Shown here piece after piece: positions 45,824-56,500 of a DNA stretch of 64,000 nt (positions within the stretch are counted from its first letter, which is position 1; every line of letters begins with the position of its first letter). The stretch is from Zarea fungicola (taxonomy: Eukaryota > Ascomycota > Sordariomycetes > Hypocreales > Cordycipitaceae). A model generated the notes under the pieces. That model did not search any database. It was not told the DNA's origin and saw only the letters and a program-made list of their open reading frames with translations. The position numbers and the translations under genes were made by a program. Location of the stretch: the NCBI GenBank assembly GCA_900169235.1, contig FWCC01000283.1:179070-243069 (forward strand). The letters run 5' to 3'.

Positions 45824-46970
45824 TCACAGAGCAGCCTCATCAGCTTCTGCGTATGCTTCTTCTGACGCCTCTTTCCTCAACAACCACCCAAATCCTTTCA
45901 AAGCATCTATCCTCCGCTTTCGGGACGAGTCCAACTGTGGGAAAACATCAGCATACCCATGAGGAAAGCCAGGGTACACATCAATGCGAGTCTCAACCCC
46001 ACAGTCTCGCAACACTTTCTCATATATCAGCCCATCATCTCTCAATGGGTCGTTTCCGTTTACTTGAAAATAAACCGGTGGGAGACCGCGGTGCGGGCTC
46101 TCGCCATTGAAAGGAGAGTATTCGGGTGAGTTGATATCCGGTTCATATGTAGAGTCGATGAATGCACGAGCTGTCTTGTCGAGAAGAAATGAATCTGCAT
46201 TCTGGTCCCGAGAAAACCATAGTTCCTTGTACTTTTCGGGAACATTGCTGGACTCAATTACATGCGGCATGTTCAGCCAAAGTCCAGTCATGGAAGGGGA
46301 TACCGCCTGCGTGACCCATTTCTGAGCGACGACGGCAGTCAGACTCGCCCCGGCGGACGTGCCGCCGACGATGAAGCCCGTAGACAAATCGACTCCGAGC
46401 GATGCCGCATTTTCTTTGGTGGACAGCCAGCACAGGTTGTCCCAAACATCATGCGGTGCGGCCGGAAACTTGAACTCCGGAGCCAGCCGGTAGGAAATAC
46501 AAACCACAACGGCGTTGTACAATGTGCTTACTGCTCTGGCATGGGTCCTCATGAGGCTGCTATCGCCTAGACAGAATCCGCCACCGTGAATCAGCACGAC
46601 CAAGGGCTTGGGTAGGGATGAAGCGGGCGGCTCGAAGACGAGAGCTCTGTTCTGGTAACCATCTCTCATCGGTACTGTGATGCTCACAGTGTTTTTAGAC
46701 GCTGCCTGCAGAGGCAGCGCATTTTGGCGAGACATCTCTACCAGTTTCGGTAGAGGAATAGACAGCATTGGGTGTTTTGAGCCCTCGCCGGCAAGATGCT
46801 GAACTTTGTTAGTTTCGCGGACCCCAGGGCCAAACTCTCAATGCAACATACCTGGACCACCTCGGGGCTAAAGATGCCTATTAGCTGCGTATTAAAAATT
46901 ATGGAAAATTCGTCACATACTCTACATCGCCCAGAGCAGCAACTGCTTCTTTGGTACTATACGCAGCCAT
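45824..46970 (-). CDS. Alpha/beta-hydrolase, hormone-sensitive-lipase-type esterase (350 aa)
   Basis: Modelled as exons 46970-46926, 46884-46852 and 46798-45824. The third exon is secure. The first two restore MAAYSTKEAVAALGD, then LIGIFSPEVVQ, then HLAGEGSKHPMLSIP and follow a conserved N-terminal pattern, although intron 1 would be only 41 nt. The catalytic machinery is complete: oxyanion motif LIHGGGFCLGD, nucleophile elbow GGTSAGAS (Ser174), Asp in NGNDPLRDDG and His in GFPHGYAD. The YRLAPE strand is the usual HSL/GDXG hallmark. It should hydrolyse short-chain esters or lactones; no signal peptide is visible, so it is probably intracellular. If the upstream exons are wrong, the protein would start at the ATG at 46768. 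Confidence 0.85.
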
Positions 46971-48169
46971 TGCTGTGGTAGTTTCTTGTTTCGAAAGTTG
47001 GTTGTAGTTTCCAGTTTTTAATGGAAATTTGTATAGTTCAATGAAGAATGTCGGGGAGCGTCAAGTTATATACGCATTTCCAGGGTTTATTAAGTACTAA
47101 TATTAATATTAATAATAATCGTCATAATAGCTATTGAGGAAATTGAGGCATTACTTGAATCCTTGCGATGGCTGGCGGAAGGATAGTTGAGCCGCAGAAA
47201 AAGAGTCAGCAGCGGACATGGTGAATGTCGGCTGCTATTCAGTGCTGCGACATTCACGCAGTCTTGAAGGAGGGGCGACATGGATATTTCCTTCAACCAA
47301 AGACAGCGTCGGGGTAACTTGGTGGGTTACTACCAGTAGATACGAGAAGCAGGCATGCGCATAAGCGAGCTTACATGGCTGGGCAAATCGACCCAGCCTT
47401 GGAAGTGATGAGCAGTCGATTATATACAATCCATAGAGTGTTTTGTTTTAATCCGTTTTACCCAAGCTGCTCAAATAAGCCAAGTGGGCCAAATTTAGGA
47501 TAATGGGTTAAATCTTGATTGAAAGGATCGCGTATCGAAATGGCGGAGATGGTCCATTGTGAGGAGCACGCACGCGATTCCACCTCCAGCTGTGCCAAGT
47601 GCTGAACAATAATTTACCACCGCATCGCGTCAGCTCATCATCCCGAGTACGTGGGTCACTAACCCGAATTCGAGTATCATTTTCCCAAAATAGACAGGGC
47701 GGTATGCTAGCCGTGAACCCGACTGTTTCGACAACTAGATTGGAGCGGCCCACCACACTCGATCACTAATCGTCAATTGGCAGGACTTGAGAATCCAGAG
47801 CCCTTTGCAGCATGAAGTCTGTGCTTGGTCCATGTCTGTGATGAAGTCAGCTGTTGCTTGCTCATCATGACACAAGTTTTGATGCAAGACCAGGATATCA
47901 TCGCACTAGGCGGGCGCGTATGTATTCGAATGCTGATACAGCAAGAAGTAGCCTTGCAGATGGAACGGACAGGTCTGTTTCTGTCGAGAAGAGAAACTTA
48001 TAAAAAGCATGGCTTGAGTATGTGCTGAGTGTGCTGAAGGACTATTCATCTCACTCCCATTCTACTCATTGCGATTCAAAGACATTCAAATCTCACCATC
48101 AACTCCCCGGTTTTACGATTGCTCGCCGATTCACTTGAACACTCGGAGAATTAAGCGGATATTATCGAA
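46971..48169. promoter_or_regulatory. Divergent intergenic region
   Basis: This 1.2-kb region between esterase and alcohol dehydrogenase has no credible gene. TATAAAA at 47999-48005 lies about 170 bases upstream of the dehydrogenase ATG and is a likely TATA box. A short ATT/AAT-rich tract is at 47098-47115. Confidence 0.45.
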
Positions 48170-49342
48170 ATGTCAATCAACTACAAATTTGAAGGTTGGG
48201 TGGGCGAGGATGCATCCTCCGCCGAGGGCCACATGGTGTGGAAAGAATTCCAGCCAAAGAAATGGGAAGAGACCGATGTCGACATCAAGATTACACATTC
48301 TGGCGTTTGTGCATCTGATCTGCACACTCTACGCTCTGGTTGGGTACGTTGTATCCGTTGGAGCATTACAGAAAATATGACAGATTTAGCCGTTCTTAAG
48401 TGCCTTGTTGCTAACGCTTAACGCTTCAAGGGTCCAACCTCCTACCCCTGTGTCGTTGGCCACGAAATCGTCGGTGTTGCGATCCGCGTTGGCTCCCAGA
48501 CTGAGGGTGGCATCCAGGTCGGCGACATTGTTGGCGTCGGTGCCCAGGCCGACTCGTGCCTTGGCCGCGGCGCCGACGAATGTGCGCCGTGCAAGACGAA
48601 TGCGGAGTCCTATTGTGTGAATGGCCTCGTCAACACGTACAACTCGCAGCACTACAACGGCGACAAGGCGTACGGTGGCTATGCTCTGTACCACCGAGCG
48701 CCTTCGCACTTTGTCTTTAAGATTCCTAAAGGACTCGCGCCCGAGTATGCCGCGCCGATGCTCTGTGCTGGTGGCACTGTCTGGTCGCCGTTGACGCGCT
48801 GGGGTGTTGGTCCGGGCAAAAAGGTTGGTATTGCCGGGGTCGGTGGCCTGGGCCACTTTGCTGCCATTTTCGCCAAGGCGCTCGGTGCGGACGAGGTCGT
48901 TGGAATCTCGCGCAAGGAGTCCAAGCGTGACGAGGCTATCGCTCTTGGCTGCGATGACTACATCGCCACAGAGGACGATGAGAGCTGGGCTGTGCACAAT
49001 GCGCGCCGTTTTGACATCATTCTGTCCACCATCTCCTCGTCCAAGATGCGCATGGGCGACTACCTCACTGCGCTTGCCTTGGACGGCACACTGGTTCAGG
49101 TCGGTGCGCCCGAAGAGCCTATCCCTGTCCCAATTTTCCCGCTCCTAGGCGGCCGTCGCAACTTGGCCGGCTCTGCTCTTGGCAGTCCCAAGGAGATTCG
49201 TGAGATGCTCGAGTTTGCGACCAAGAAGGATATTAAGCCATGGGTCGAGGTGCGTCCCATGTCGGACGCTAACCAGGCCATTGTCGACATGGAGGCAGGA
49301 AAGGCCCGATTCCGCTACGTTCTTGTTAACAATATCGAGTAA
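48170..49342 (+). CDS. Zinc-dependent NADP alcohol dehydrogenase, ADH6/cinnamyl-ADH type (361 aa)
   Basis: Exons 48170-48343 and 48431-49342 give 362 codons; the intron uses GTACGT and a CAAG acceptor. Catalytic zinc ligands are the Cys in HSGVCASDLHTL and the GHE motif of YPCVVGHEIVGVA. The structural zinc loop is SCLGRGADECAPCKTNAESYC, somewhat variant, and the Rossmann motif is GIAGVGGLGHFAAIFAKALG. The order and the VQVGAPEEPIPVP segment match medium-chain ADH6/7-type enzymes, which reduce aliphatic and aromatic aldehydes with NADPH. The likely role is aldehyde detoxification in the cytosol. Start ATG is the first in frame after a promoter with a TATA box. Confidence 0.93.
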
Positions 49343-49692
49343 CTGGTAGGATCTCGAGGTTTCATGCAACCCAGCAGCGAGGTACTGAGCAAAAGAGAGG
49401 GCCGTCAGGAATACTGGAGGAAAGACGGTCTGCAGTTACATGTAAGGTACAAGCGATAACCAGAGACTAGATGCAATATAAGTTTAATATGTATCTAGCA
49501 CAATCCTTGAAAATTTTATTTGTCTCTGTTTGAAGTGTCAAAGAGTGCTCACAGTGAGGATGCTTTCTTATGGTAGACTGCTAAAAGAAATGAGAGAGAG
49601 AAAACATCAACAATGAAGAAACAAACAGAACAAAATCAATCGGGCAAAAAAGAAAAAAGAAAGAAGGTATGCTGTGAAACACAACATGTTAC
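49343..49692. terminator. 3' region of the ADH gene and Pol III terminator of the tRNA
   Basis: Downstream of the tRNA on the minus strand, T-runs (A-runs on the plus strand at 49645-49657) provide Pol III termination signals within 50 bases. The rest is the 3' flank of the dehydrogenase; no other gene is seen. Confidence 0.6.
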
Positions 49693-49829
49693 CTCCCCCA
49701 GGAAGGCTCGAACTTCCGACCTTTGGATTAACAGTCCCTGATGGGTGGATTAGTAATGTGCTACTTTGCATCCACTATGAGGATATGAATAAAAACTTAC
49801 AACGCTCTAGCCAACTGAGCCATGGGGGA
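49693..49829 (-). tRNA. tRNA-Asn (GTT) interrupted by a 63-nt GT..AG insert in the anticodon stem
   Basis: Removing 63 nt gives a 74-nt cloverleaf with perfect arms: acceptor TCCCCCA/TGGGGGA, D-stem GCTC/GAGC, anticodon stem TTGGA/TCCAA with loop CTGTTAA (anticodon GTT), and T-stem GGAAG/CTTCC with loop TTCGAGC. A-box (TGGCTCAGTTGG) and B-box (GTTCGAGCC) are intact. The insert splits the 5' strand of the anticodon stem after position 28. It begins GTAAGT, contains TACTAAT 12 nt before its 3' end, and ends CAG, so it reads as a spliceosomal intron. Canonical eukaryotic tRNA introns lie after position 37 and are removed by tRNA endonuclease; this one is not there. The exact boundary is ambiguous by one base. 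Confidence 0.85.
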
Positions 49830-50222
49830 TCAGGATGTCTCCGGCAGCTCTTAATTCACTCTTTGTCTGCAAGTACCGACCCGGCTATCTTCACTAGCTT
49901 TACCAGCTTCACCACCCTGTATTCACCATTTTATTGTGACGTAGCCGGTTTCGCTACTCCGTTGTAGTAGTGCAGAGCCATTGTTTAAGTAACCAGTCAA
50001 TAGTGCATGTCCATCCGCAAGAGCTGCGCGTGATCCGCTGCCGCAATGGGCTGCACCATTCCGCCAAGCTGTGACGCCACTCGGGTTCCGCCCGGTCTCG
50101 GATAATTAGCTGCCTCGACTCTTACTTGCATCTCGCACGTCTTATCGCAACTCGGAGTCTCCCTCCCCCATTCACCCACCACCCCCTCAATCCCGCCGGG
50201 CAGCGCATGAAGAAAACCTAAA
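49830..50222. other. Short intergenic region
   Basis: About 390 bases between the tRNA and the aminopeptidase start. C-rich patches at 50160-50195 precede the ATG. Nothing else is recognised. Confidence 0.5.
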
Positions 50223-51872
50223 ATGCCCACCATCGCTCGTCTCGCCTTGGCCGTGGCCGCCGTCGCTGCCAGCGTACACGCATCCGGCCCGGCTGCCCAG
50301 AACCCGCTCTCTAAACACACCAAGAGACCCCTCGTCGAGTCAGACGCCCTCCAGGACCTCATCAACGCCGATGCCCTCTACAAACGCGCTGAGAAGCTGT
50401 ACGACATTGCAAAGCTCTCCGAGCCAGACTTTAACCGCCCGACGCGTGTCATTGGCAGCAAAGGTAAGCTCTCGAATGCTCGACCTGCAAGCTGGTCCCG
50501 CTACGCCTGTACTAATAATCATCGCGCCAGGTCACCGTGGCACTCTCAAATATATTACCAAGACCCTGAAATCCCTTGGGAAATACTATGACGTCTCCAC
50601 ACAGAGCTTCCCCGTCGTGACCAGCACAGTTTACGAGTCCCACCTCGTCATTGGCGACACCGTCATCTCCGACGCGAAGCCGTTTAGCAGGACGCCGCCC
50701 ACCAAGAACAACGAGCCAGTCCATGGCCGTCTAGTCCTTGCCGCCAACAATGGATGCAGCGCCGGCGACTACCCTTCCTCTGCCAAGGACAGCGTTCTTC
50801 TCATCCGGCGCGGCGAATGCGCCTTTGGCCTCAAGTCCCAGCTGGCCGGCCAGGCCGGAGGCAAAGCCGCCATCATCTACAACACCGACGACGAGGACTT
50901 TAGCGGCACCCTCGGCGACCCCCTCCCCGGTCAGGTCGCCACGTTTTCCCTCAAGAGCAGCCAGGCCCAGCCCGTCATTGACAAGCTAAACAAGGGCGAG
51001 CGCATCGACGCCATTGCCTACATTGACGCCGCCATTGAAACCATTCACACCAAAAACGTCATTGCCCAGACCCGCGACGGCGACCCGGACAACTGCGTCA
51101 TGCTCGGCGGCCACAGCGACGGCGTCGAAGCCGGCCCCGGCATCAACGACGACGGTTCCGGCAGCCTGTCCGTCCTGGAAATCGCCGTCCAGCTCGCCAA
51201 GTTCAAGGTCAACAACTGCGTCCGCTTCGCCTGGTGGTCCGCCGAGGAGGAAGGGCTCCTGGGCTCCAACTACTACGCCTACTCGCTGTCGCCGCGCGAG
51301 AACCACAAGGTGCGCCTCTTTGTCGACCTCGACATGCTCGCCAGCCCCAACTACGCCTACCAGATTTACAACTCGAGCAACGACGCCAACCCCGCGGGCT
51401 CCGGGGAGCTGCGCGACCTGTTTGTGGACTGGTACACGGCTCGCGGCCTCAACTACACCTTTACCGAGTTTGACGGCCGCAGCGACTATGTCGGCTTCAT
51501 CGAGACGGGCATCCCCGCCGGCGGCTTTAGCACGGGCGCCGAGGGCATCAAGACGGACGAGGAGGTGGCGCTGTTTGGCGGTATCGCGGGGGAGTGGTAC
51601 GATAAAAACTACCACCAGATTGGCGACGACTTGACCAACCTCAACACGACGGCCTGGGAAATCAACACAAAGGTAAGCGATTCCGAGTTTTTATTATTTG
51701 CCATGAATGAATGAATGAACCCGTTTTTGCTAACGCGCTATAGCTCATTGCGCACACTGTGGCCACCTATGCTCGCTCTTTCGAGGGCTTCCCTGAGCGA
51801 CAAAAGAGCACCGCCGCTGCCAACTCTTTTGGCTCGCGCTTCAAGTACCGCGGGCCTGAACTCATCATGTAA
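50223..51872 (+). CDS. Secreted M28 aminopeptidase with PA domain (503 aa)
   Basis: Exons 50223-50463, 50531-51672 and 51744-51872 total 504 codons. A signal peptide (ARLALAVAAVAASVHAS) starts the protein. A PA domain occupies about residues 140-240 (VLLIRRGECAFGLKSQLA). The M28 di-zinc site is complete: GGHSDGVEAGPG (His275), INDDGSG (Asp287), SAEEEGLLGS (catalytic Glu319 and ligand Glu320), VDLDMLASPNY, and NYHQIGDDLTN (His442). The last short exon (LIAHTVATYARSFEG) supplies the final helix. The family includes yeast aminopeptidase Y and secreted Lap2 of dermatophytes and Aspergillus, which release N-terminal residues from peptides. Together with the permease and gamma-glutamyltransferase it suits extracellular nitrogen acquisition. 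Confidence 0.95.
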
Positions 51873-52341
51873 ACATATACATTAGATTTGATATTCCAGA
51901 GTTGTAGCGTCTTTTCGGTAATGGTTTTGTGCTTTTGTATAGAGTTGATTTCAATAGATTCATTCCTGCATTGGCCGAGGCGTGGCATTATAGTGAGGTA
52001 GCTCAGGTGAATTTTGTCTTTATGCTGTTTTTATTGTCCTGCTTGGCTATTTTTTTTTCTTGATTTTCTATTGGATACCATTATGGGACATTGCGGTTTT
52101 AATTGCCAGTTCTGCGGTGCTGTAGGGGTCCTCAAGGCTCTTGGCTCTTCTCGCACATGGCCTCGACACTTGATCCATGGATGGGGCTAGTCTGTCACCG
52201 ACTAGGCTGGCTGTTGAATCGCCGTTCTTGAAGGAAAGGCGGTTGAATTCTGTGCCGCAATCCCCAGTAGAGGAAGATCAGCTGAAGAAGAAGAAGAAGA
52301 AGAAGAAGAAGATTGAGTAGATTAGATTAAGTAGATTCTCT
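51873..52341. other. Convergent intergenic region
   Basis: About 470 bases with a (GAA)n microsatellite at 52284-52312 and TAGATTAGATTAAGTAGATT-type short repeats next to it. No gene is seen. Confidence 0.5.
52284..52312 (+). repeat. (GAA)n microsatellite
   Basis: Nearly ten uninterrupted GAA units lie about 30 bases beyond the stop codon of the coiled-coil orphan gene, probably in its 3' untranslated region. Confidence 0.9.
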
Positions 52342-53526
52342 CTATAAGCCGAGCCTTTCTCGGAATGTACTATGCTTGCGCTTCAATCCTGTACTGCCTG
52401 TTGCCCTCGTTTCTGCCTCACTTGGCTGGAGGGCAGTAAGCTCATCGACCGCGTTGCTGATGGATGAATACCTTTCCCGTATGATCTCAACCAACTGCAG
52501 TCTGCACTTCATCTCCGCCATGTCATTTTGCATCAGAGCTACTTCTTCCCTGTCCTGCCTAGCCTTCATGTGTAACATTTTTTCCCTCTCCTCAGCTCTC
52601 TCAGCCCTGATCTCAACCATGGCAACCCTGTTTTCCATGAGAGCCTTGAATTCAGACATCTCTTTGCTGAAATGTTCAAGCGTCTCATTTATTTGCTCTA
52701 ACCATTCTACTATCTCGCTCGCTGCGGAATCCAAAGTCGCATCGTCGAGGCTCTGCTGCCCCTCTTCGCCAGTATTCTGCATGCCCCGTTCGCCAGTCAA
52801 CGTCTCATCGTCTGTAAGAAGCAGCCCTCCGTCTCCTGCATTCTTTGCATCACCTTGCTCGCACCCCGCGTCAGCGCCGTCGAGAACTTGCAGCAGGTGC
52901 GTCGAGTTGCACCGCATCAGGGCCAGCACCAAATCCTTGTCCACCTCCTTCTCCCGCCACATGAAGCTCCAGGCGAGTACTTCGCTTTTGAGAGGCAGGC
53001 TCAGTTGCCAATCAGCTTTTTTCGCGGTAAACCTGTCAGCCGCGTCCTCGGCGGCACGCACAATTTCGGTGCCGCGTGCCCGTAGCTGTATGCATTTGTC
53101 ATCCAGCAGGTGGACGACTTTGGTATAGAGAGCATGGAGGTGGTGTTCCTCGTCCATCTCAGCATCTAGGACCGACGTATGCCCGGCGTCGTAGAACGCC
53201 TGGACCATGGCTTTCCCGGCTGCTTTGTAACCTCGTAATTTAACACTAGGTGACCGAGTTTTGCGATTCTGTCGGCCACCACTGCCTCGAACCGTGGAAG
53301 TCGATTTGTTGTCGTGAGTTGCGCTTGCGGTGGTAATCTGGTCGCCAGGATCTGCTTCTATTGTCGCCATGATGGCGTCGGGTTCGTCCACGGCCTCTGT
53401 GGCGCCGTTTTCGTTGTCTGCCTGGTGAGTTTCATCTTCCGAATGATCTGTTCCCTCGAATTCGCTCCCAGACAGGTCCACAAGGTAGTTGGGCTTCGCG
53501 ATAGAGCGAAGTCTGCGCGATGCCAT
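52342..53526 (-). CDS. Intronless coiled-coil orphan protein (394 aa)
   Basis: A single open frame from ATG (53526-53524) to TAG. The N-terminal 100 residues are acidic and Ser/Thr-rich with a basic patch (GGRQNRKTRSPSVKLRGYK). Residues about 105-225 form a predicted globular helical region (MVQAFYDAGHTSVLDAEMDE, EVLAWSFMWREKEVDKDLVL). Residues about 275-360 are strong heptad coiled coil (EWLEQINETLEHFSKEMSEF). The C-terminus is short and basic (GLKRKHSTFRERLGL). No family was recognised. It resembles lineage-specific fungal nuclear orphans expanded in entomopathogens and relatives, but that is an impression. It lacks introns, unlike nearly all neighbours. Confidence 0.7.
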   Translation of the reverse strand: MASRRLRSIAKPNYLVDLSGSEFEGTDHSEDETHQADNENGATEAVDEPDAIMATIEADPGDQITTASATHDNKSTSTVRGSGGRQNRKTRSPSVKLRGYKAAGKAMVQAFYDAGHTSVLDAEMDEEHHLHALYTKVVHLLDDKCIQLRARGTEIVRAAEDAADRFTAKKADWQLSLPLKSEVLAWSFMWREKEVDKDLVLALMRCNSTHLLQVLDGADAGCEQGDAKNAGDGGLLLTDDETLTGERGMQNTGEEGQQSLDDATLDSAASEIVEWLEQINETLEHFSKEMSEFKALMENRVAMVEIRAERAEEREKMLHMKARQDREEVALMQNDMAEMKCRLQLVEIIRERYSSISNAVDELTALQPSEAETRATGSTGLKRKHSTFRERLGL

Positions 53527-56500
53527 TTTGAAAATGCAATATGCTGGGACTTGGTCGGAGCGCTTAGAATCAGTAAACGAGAGAAGTAGATGAATTGATG
53601 AAAGATTTCAAGTAAATTCGAACGTGATCATGGGCTGTAGTTATGTTGAAAGAATAAAATGAAACAGAAACACATTCAGAAGCAAAAAGGTAAATGTTCG
53701 GAGTGAAAGAATTTGAGGGCAGAATAAGAGTACAATAATTTTAGGGACTTGTTCAGCTGATGCCGCGCGTTTGCTTGTTCGCTTTAGAACGCGTTTGCTC
53801 TCGGTTCGTTTCGAGTGACGAAAGCCAAATGGAGCTCGTTGGAATATGCCATCCGCCTTTTATTCTCAATATTCAAGAGAGATGAAGAACACTTCGCAAC
53901 AAGCATCCGTCCACAAGGAGCTGTAGGTACGAGATATCAAACCGCCCATGTGATATAACCGGCAAAAACTGGCAAAAAATTCTCGGAATTTTTTACCTGG
54001 CACGTTTGTCGCTGAAGACTTGGACGTTCCTCGCCCTCAGCACCAGTGTTTCGATTCTGAGCAGACGGTACCCACCCTACATCCCAGGCCTACTCCCAGT
54101 TCTAGCAACTGGCGGACCTTGTGATTCAACGGTTTCTGCTTTATCATTTTCATAAACTATATTTGAAATTAGAGGAGAAAGGAATACAAAAAACCCATCT
54201 AGTGCGCATTTTTCGACCACGGTTGATGCCTTGTTAGTGTTGATTTGCACCTCGTTGAAAATTTGGACATGACGGTCGGAAGGGTGCTTCAGCGCCATAC
54301 GACCATACTGACTAGCATTCTGACATCAAAAGGGGAATACAACTGTGCTAGAAACGCACTATATTCAACTCGAAGAAACTCAGCAGTGAAAGAAACGAAG
54401 TATCTGCCATAGGTCGACAGAACGGCGAGTTGCAGGGATACACCACGAGCGCAATGTGAAAATTGCAGATAGAGAGAACAAAAAGTGGTAGTTGGTTAAT
54501 ATGCGTCGTCAGAGTAAGTACTTATTTACGTAGCTGCGGAATGATACTCGCCCACGATCAAACTGACTTTTTGCGATGCAGACCATCAGCACGTTCACGC
54601 CATTATCGAGATACAACAAGATGCGAGAGTGATAATCGGCTGGTCACGCACTGCAATATCTATGATTCTATAACAATTCTCATCCATTACTTTCCATCTT
54701 GTCCAAGACTCCGGCAGATTCTGTACTACTGGCCACGAACCACAACGAGCATACAAAGCCTCAGTGAGCTGCTAGTAGAGACTGGCTGCTGACTCTCCAC
54801 ACCGAGCACTTTGACTAGACACAGAGAGGGTGTACTGCGCGGACCTGTCATTTGCGGTTACCCCTGACTCTTGATCTGGTGGACAAAATTGGAGAAGCTG
54901 CTCTCGACAAACGGTTAGGATCGCGTGTAGTTCACAGACGGTTGCTCCTCTCCTGCGACTTTGAAGTCATTGTCGCCCATGTCCAGAGAATTGAAGGTCG
55001 ATATTTGTTGGTAAAGGCTTCACCGTATTCAATTATTGTGTATACAATCACAAAAGTTGTATTGGGTCAGAGATTGGGTTGTTTCGTGAGCAGATTTGTC
55101 GGCTCTACTTGCTATACCTCCACACGGCATGTTCCCGCGCTCTATATCCTCTGGGTAGAGAGCCAATTAGAGCAACGCATCTTCAAATACATGTGGCCGA
55201 CTCTGATCCATACTCTAGAACTTCAGGGGGAGACTAGAGACACAATTGTGAAGGGGAGAGTGGCGATAGTAAAATAGTAAAATAGTAAAATGCGATGACC
55301 GCTCGAGACAAGGCTAGTTGAATGCACTATGGAGTACTGCCTCTCTCCCTCAGCTTCATTTTGTAATGCAATGTCTTTTGATAAAATACTCAGGCTCGCC
55401 TGCTGGAGGGTTCCTTTCCCATGGCAGTAATACAATCTCTTGCCCCTACTTACAGGCAATCTGCGTTTGAGCTACTGCATGCAGGTTGCTCATGCGGTAT
55501 CATTGGGCTGCGAGACCTACCTTCGGCACAAGTAAAAGCCGGACTTATTCGTCCGGAACCTTACCAGCCCGAGCTGAAGGAGACTTACCAGAGAGAAGGC
55601 TCGTAGGCTGGCATTTGAGTTTGCTTGGGGAAGTGCTTACAACCACTACTCTGGGGCGTGGCGTGGCGGCGCCCGTCGTATGTACAGCGAACTAGCCATC
55701 GGAATGACTTGGTCGCGGCGCACGACCGGGGCCACGGCACGAGAAGTCTGGACGATAGTTGGAACCTGAAGAGCATGTACGATTCGTTTACTGCAGGAGG
55801 ATATCACTCCAAATTTATATATGAATTTCAATGACTGGCAGACAAAGAGAACGAGGGGTGATGAGTGGCGCTGTATTGGAAGATCAGGGCAGACCAAGGG
55901 CCAAGCAATGTCACTGAATAATCAAAGCAAAGCGTGTCGATACGTCATGAGCAAAGTTAGACGCTTCATTGACTCGACGCGAACAGATGGCTGTACATAA
56001 ACCGCCGACTGAGGCTGAAACAAGACCGTTTATATGCTGGCGTCCTGTCGGGAAATGGCAGCGAAAGACAAGCAAAACGGACTTGACGACGGAATATACC
56101 GACGAACCGCGCGAGCTTCCTACTTGATGGTAGTATGTATTTTACGTGATCCGTGGTGAGTGAAGCTGCGCGCACAGTGGAAGAGCTGCTAGCCTCGCCC
56201 CCGTGTATGTACATGGTTTTAATTTGAGGCTAACCAAACAGTGACCGGTTGCGTTGGTAGCCGTTCGGAGGCGTTGACATCCGAGAGGGGGCCTAGAGGG
56301 AGGGAGCACCAAAAAAAAAAAAAAAGAAGAAAAAAAAAAGGAACAAGCCCAAATCAGGGAATAAAATAAAATAAAAGGAACGCATCCCTGTCAGTTTGGC
56401 TGGGCCGCCGAGGAGCCTAACTAGATTAAACCATGCATGCCAGGATCCAGGCCCTCACCCTCCCTGACCAGCGATCGGCCGAATGTTTCTGTTTCTCATC

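Noticed and set aside
50986..51634. Long frames on both strands inside the aminopeptidase exon
   Set aside because: Shadow frames caused by high GC3; the M28 frame has all zinc ligands.
54288..54310. Start of a 5S rRNA gene (ATACGACCATA-like motif)
   Set aside because: The similarity ends after about a dozen bases and no internal control region or terminator follows.
54852..55277. 141-codon frame in the gene-poor region, thought at first to be a transposon remnant
   Set aside because: It begins at TTG, has no recognisable domain, and no terminal repeats or duplications were found around it.
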